Source: Desulfobacterales bacterium (GTDB lineage Bacteria; Desulfobacterota; Desulfobacteria; Desulfobacterales; JAUCGF01). From it: a stretch of DNA of 7,980 nucleotides. The notes under the pieces were generated by a model, which was given only the letters and a program-made list of their open reading frames with translations, made no database searches and was not told the origin of the DNA. The stretch is taken from positions 1 to 7,980 of the forward strand of contig JAOZRC010000223.1 in the NCBI GenBank assembly GCA_029940345.1, in the 5' to 3' direction. The stretch's first letter is position 1. Each line of letters begins with the position of its first letter. Positions 6,427 through 7,980 of this stretch are shown here, piece after piece. The position numbers and the translations under genes were made by a program.

Positions 6427-6450
6427 ATAATTTTAAAATCACAAATTATG
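6426..6450. repeat. Small perfect inverted repeat next to the heptamer tract
   Basis: CATAATTT (6426-6433) and AAATTATG (6443-6450) are perfect 8-bp reverse complements around a 9-nt loop. The element abuts the right arm of the heptamer structure and lies 34 bp after the murF stop. It is AT-rich and unlikely to terminate transcription. It could be an operator-like site or part of the same repeat insertion. Confidence 0.35.
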
Positions 6451-6483
6451 ACCTTGCCGAGTATAGTCAGTTGATAATTCGGG

Positions 6484-7893
6484 TCATTCCTCAATATCCA
6501 TAACAATTTTTTCCATACCCATCGCCCTGGAACCTTTCACAAGCACCCAATCGTCTCGCTTTAGCCAGTTTTTTAAATCTTCAATAATTCGGGAGCGTGA
6601 CCCGATGATGATAGATGAGGCGTTCAAACCTTCCTGGTGCGCACTTCGGGCGACAACAGAGGCGAATTCTCCGGTTATATAAAGCCTGGCTAGCTTTTGA
6701 CGCCCTATCAATGCACCGATTTTTGAATGTAACGCGGAAGCATGTTGGCCAAGTTCTAACATATCCCCGATCACCAAAACGGCGCGTTGATTCCCCTTTA
6801 ATGATGCCAGTGTATTTATTGCAGCCTGCATGGAACCCGGATTCGCATTATAGGTGTCGTCTATAATATGGATTCCGCTAGTGGTCGTGCCAATACGCAT
6901 TCTTCCCTTTACAGGTTGAAACGTTTCCAGACCATTTTTTATTTCTATCAGGGGAATACCCATCTGATAGCCAACCGATGCCGCCGCCAAAGCGTTGGAA
7001 ACCATGAAAGCACCGGGAGTGTTCAATTTAACCCTAATGTCCTGTGACGGGAACATCAGTGTAAATTGGGTTTGGCCTTCCAGCGTTTTGATCTCTTTTG
7101 CCCTGATTCGCGCCGCAGATGAGGCTGACCCGAAAAGCAATGTTTTTGTCGGAGCGTTTTTCGCCAGGCCCATCAGTCGATGGTCATCGGCATTAAGCAC
7201 GGCTGTTCCTGAAGATTTGATCTCAGGTAATAGTTCACCTTTGGCTTTGGCGATGTTTTCTAACGTTCCCAGCCCTTCGAGATGCGCCGGGCCGATGTTA
7301 GTGATTACGCCAACATCCGGCTGACACAAATGAGCCAATCGGCGAATTTCACCGGGATGGTTCATACCCAATTCAAGTATGATACATTCGTGCTGATGAT
7401 TTAACCGTAACAGGGTCAAGGGGACGCCGATTTCATTATTAAAACTGGCTTGTGGGACCAAAGCGTTAAAACGTCGCGACAGCACTGCGGCTGTCATGGC
7501 TCGGGTTGTTGTTTTTCCGTTGGAGCCGGTAATGGCGATTACTGGCAAATTCACGCGTTGACGATTAAAAGCGGCCAGGTCGCCAAGGCCTGTTGTCGTA
7601 TCATCGACTGCCACGACCGTTATTTCGGAGTTTTGTAAGTCTAAAGCGGAAACGGATAATTGTTTGATTTTATCAGAAGCAATTATAAAACCGCGTCCTC
7701 TCTTACGGATGATTGCTTTTATGAAATTATGGCCATCGTGATTCTGTCCTTTGATAGCGACAAATAGTTCATCCGGTCTGATTTGACGTGAATCAATGTT
7801 TATACCGGTAAAATTTCGTTGAGCGCTGTCTTTTAACAACTCCCCACCGGTGGCTTCAATTATTTGAGATGTTGTCCAATTTAACGGTTCCAT
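6484..7893 (-). CDS. murF: UDP-MurNAc-tripeptide--D-alanyl-D-alanine ligase MurF
   Basis: MurF is the last cytoplasmic Mur ligase; it adds D-Ala-D-Ala to UDP-MurNAc-tripeptide using ATP. The N-terminal domain has the substrate-contact DSRQI (34-38) and GQNHDGHNF (49-57). The ATPase domain has the P-loop TGSNGKTTT (122-130), FNNEIGVPLTLL (151-162), LELGMNHPGEI (163-173), TNIGPAHLEGLG (188-199) and NADD (224-227). The C-terminal domain has GRMRIG (330-335), DDTYNANPGSM (345-355), GDMLELG (376-382) and KGSRAMGMEKI (453-463). NNEIGVP, DTYNANP and KGSRAM identify MurF rather than MurE. The length of 469 residues is a little above the E. coli 452. At least 87 bp precede the ATG with no recognisable murE end, unlike the usual overlap, and no Shine-Dalgarno sequence is evident. 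Confidence 0.98.
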   Translation of the reverse strand: MEPLNWTTSQIIEATGGELLKDSAQRNFTGINIDSRQIRPDELFVAIKGQNHDGHNFIKAIIRKRGRGFIIASDKIKQLSVSALDLQNSEITVVAVDDTTTGLGDLAAFNRQRVNLPVIAITGSNGKTTTRAMTAAVLSRRFNALVPQASFNNEIGVPLTLLRLNHQHECIILELGMNHPGEIRRLAHLCQPDVGVITNIGPAHLEGLGTLENIAKAKGELLPEIKSSGTAVLNADDHRLMGLAKNAPTKTLLFGSASSAARIRAKEIKTLEGQTQFTLMFPSQDIRVKLNTPGAFMVSNALAAASVGYQMGIPLIEIKNGLETFQPVKGRMRIGTTTSGIHIIDDTYNANPGSMQAAINTLASLKGNQRAVLVIGDMLELGQHASALHSKIGALIGRQKLARLYITGEFASVVARSAHQEGLNASSIIIGSRSRIIEDLKNWLKRDDWVLVKGSRAMGMEKIVMDIEE

Positions 7894-7980
7894 AGTATAT
7901 AGTTGTTTGTAATTAAGATTTACTTAGAGTCTGTTTGGAAAGTCGTGATCGAAGCGAAAAAGTGTGAGAGCGAGGGCTGA
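7894..7980. other. Leader upstream of murF, no murE end recognised
   Basis: All three minus-strand frames are open from the window edge for 18 to 21 codons and then stop (7924-7926, 7920-7922, 7913-7915). None of the three peptides resembles the usual MurE C-terminus. Either murE ends further upstream or it is not the neighbour. The bases immediately before the ATG are AT-rich (TATATACT), with no Shine-Dalgarno sequence and no promoter I could support. Confidence 0.35.

Noticed and set aside
7894..7902. TATACT as a -10 box for a murF promoter
   Set aside because: It abuts the ATG and no -35-like hexamer occurs at the right spacing.

Overview
The window is a run of peptidoglycan-precursor and septation genes, all on the minus strand: the central part of a dcw (division and cell wall) cluster. 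In transcription order (high to low coordinates) it holds murF, mraY, ftsW, murG, murC, murB and the first few codons of another gene, probably ftsQ. The products look complete and carry their family motifs. The organism is a Gram-negative-type bacterium. The gene order, protein character and 7-bp-phased repeats in the gaps suggest a deltaproteobacterium (Desulfobacterota, perhaps Desulfobacterales). That placement is inference from memory, not from a search.

Layout. 7894-7980 is a short leader with no recognisable murE end. 6484-7893 is murF. 6257-6483 is a 227-bp gap with two 7-bp-phased repeat tracts and an inverted repeat. 5177-6256 is mraY. 5047-5176 is a 130-bp gap where murD normally lies; it holds only a 39-codon ORF that overlaps the mraY stop. 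3910-5046 is ftsW, joined to murG (2690-3910) by a TGATG stop/start overlap. A 36-bp gap leads to murC (1262-2653). A 198-bp gap follows, with two degenerate hairpin repeats and a good sigma70-like promoter pointing at murB (23-1063, GTG start). An ATGA overlap leads into the gene truncated by the window edge.

How the genes work together. MurB and MurC act early in the cytoplasmic pathway (UDP-MurNAc formation, then L-Ala addition). MurF finishes the UDP-MurNAc-pentapeptide. MraY loads it onto undecaprenyl phosphate as lipid I, MurG adds GlcNAc to give lipid II, and FtsW polymerises lipid II at the septum. MurD, the D-Glu ligase between the MurC and MurE steps, is not encoded here, so it must be supplied from elsewhere.

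The cluster itself is ordinary. The points worth a second look are the missing murD with a small ORF in its slot, the 7-bp-phased repeats in the gaps and inside murB, the internal promoter before murB, and a Cys at the MurB catalytic-Ser position. I see no new defence, mobile or biosynthetic system. Most starts here lack a clear Shine-Dalgarno sequence.
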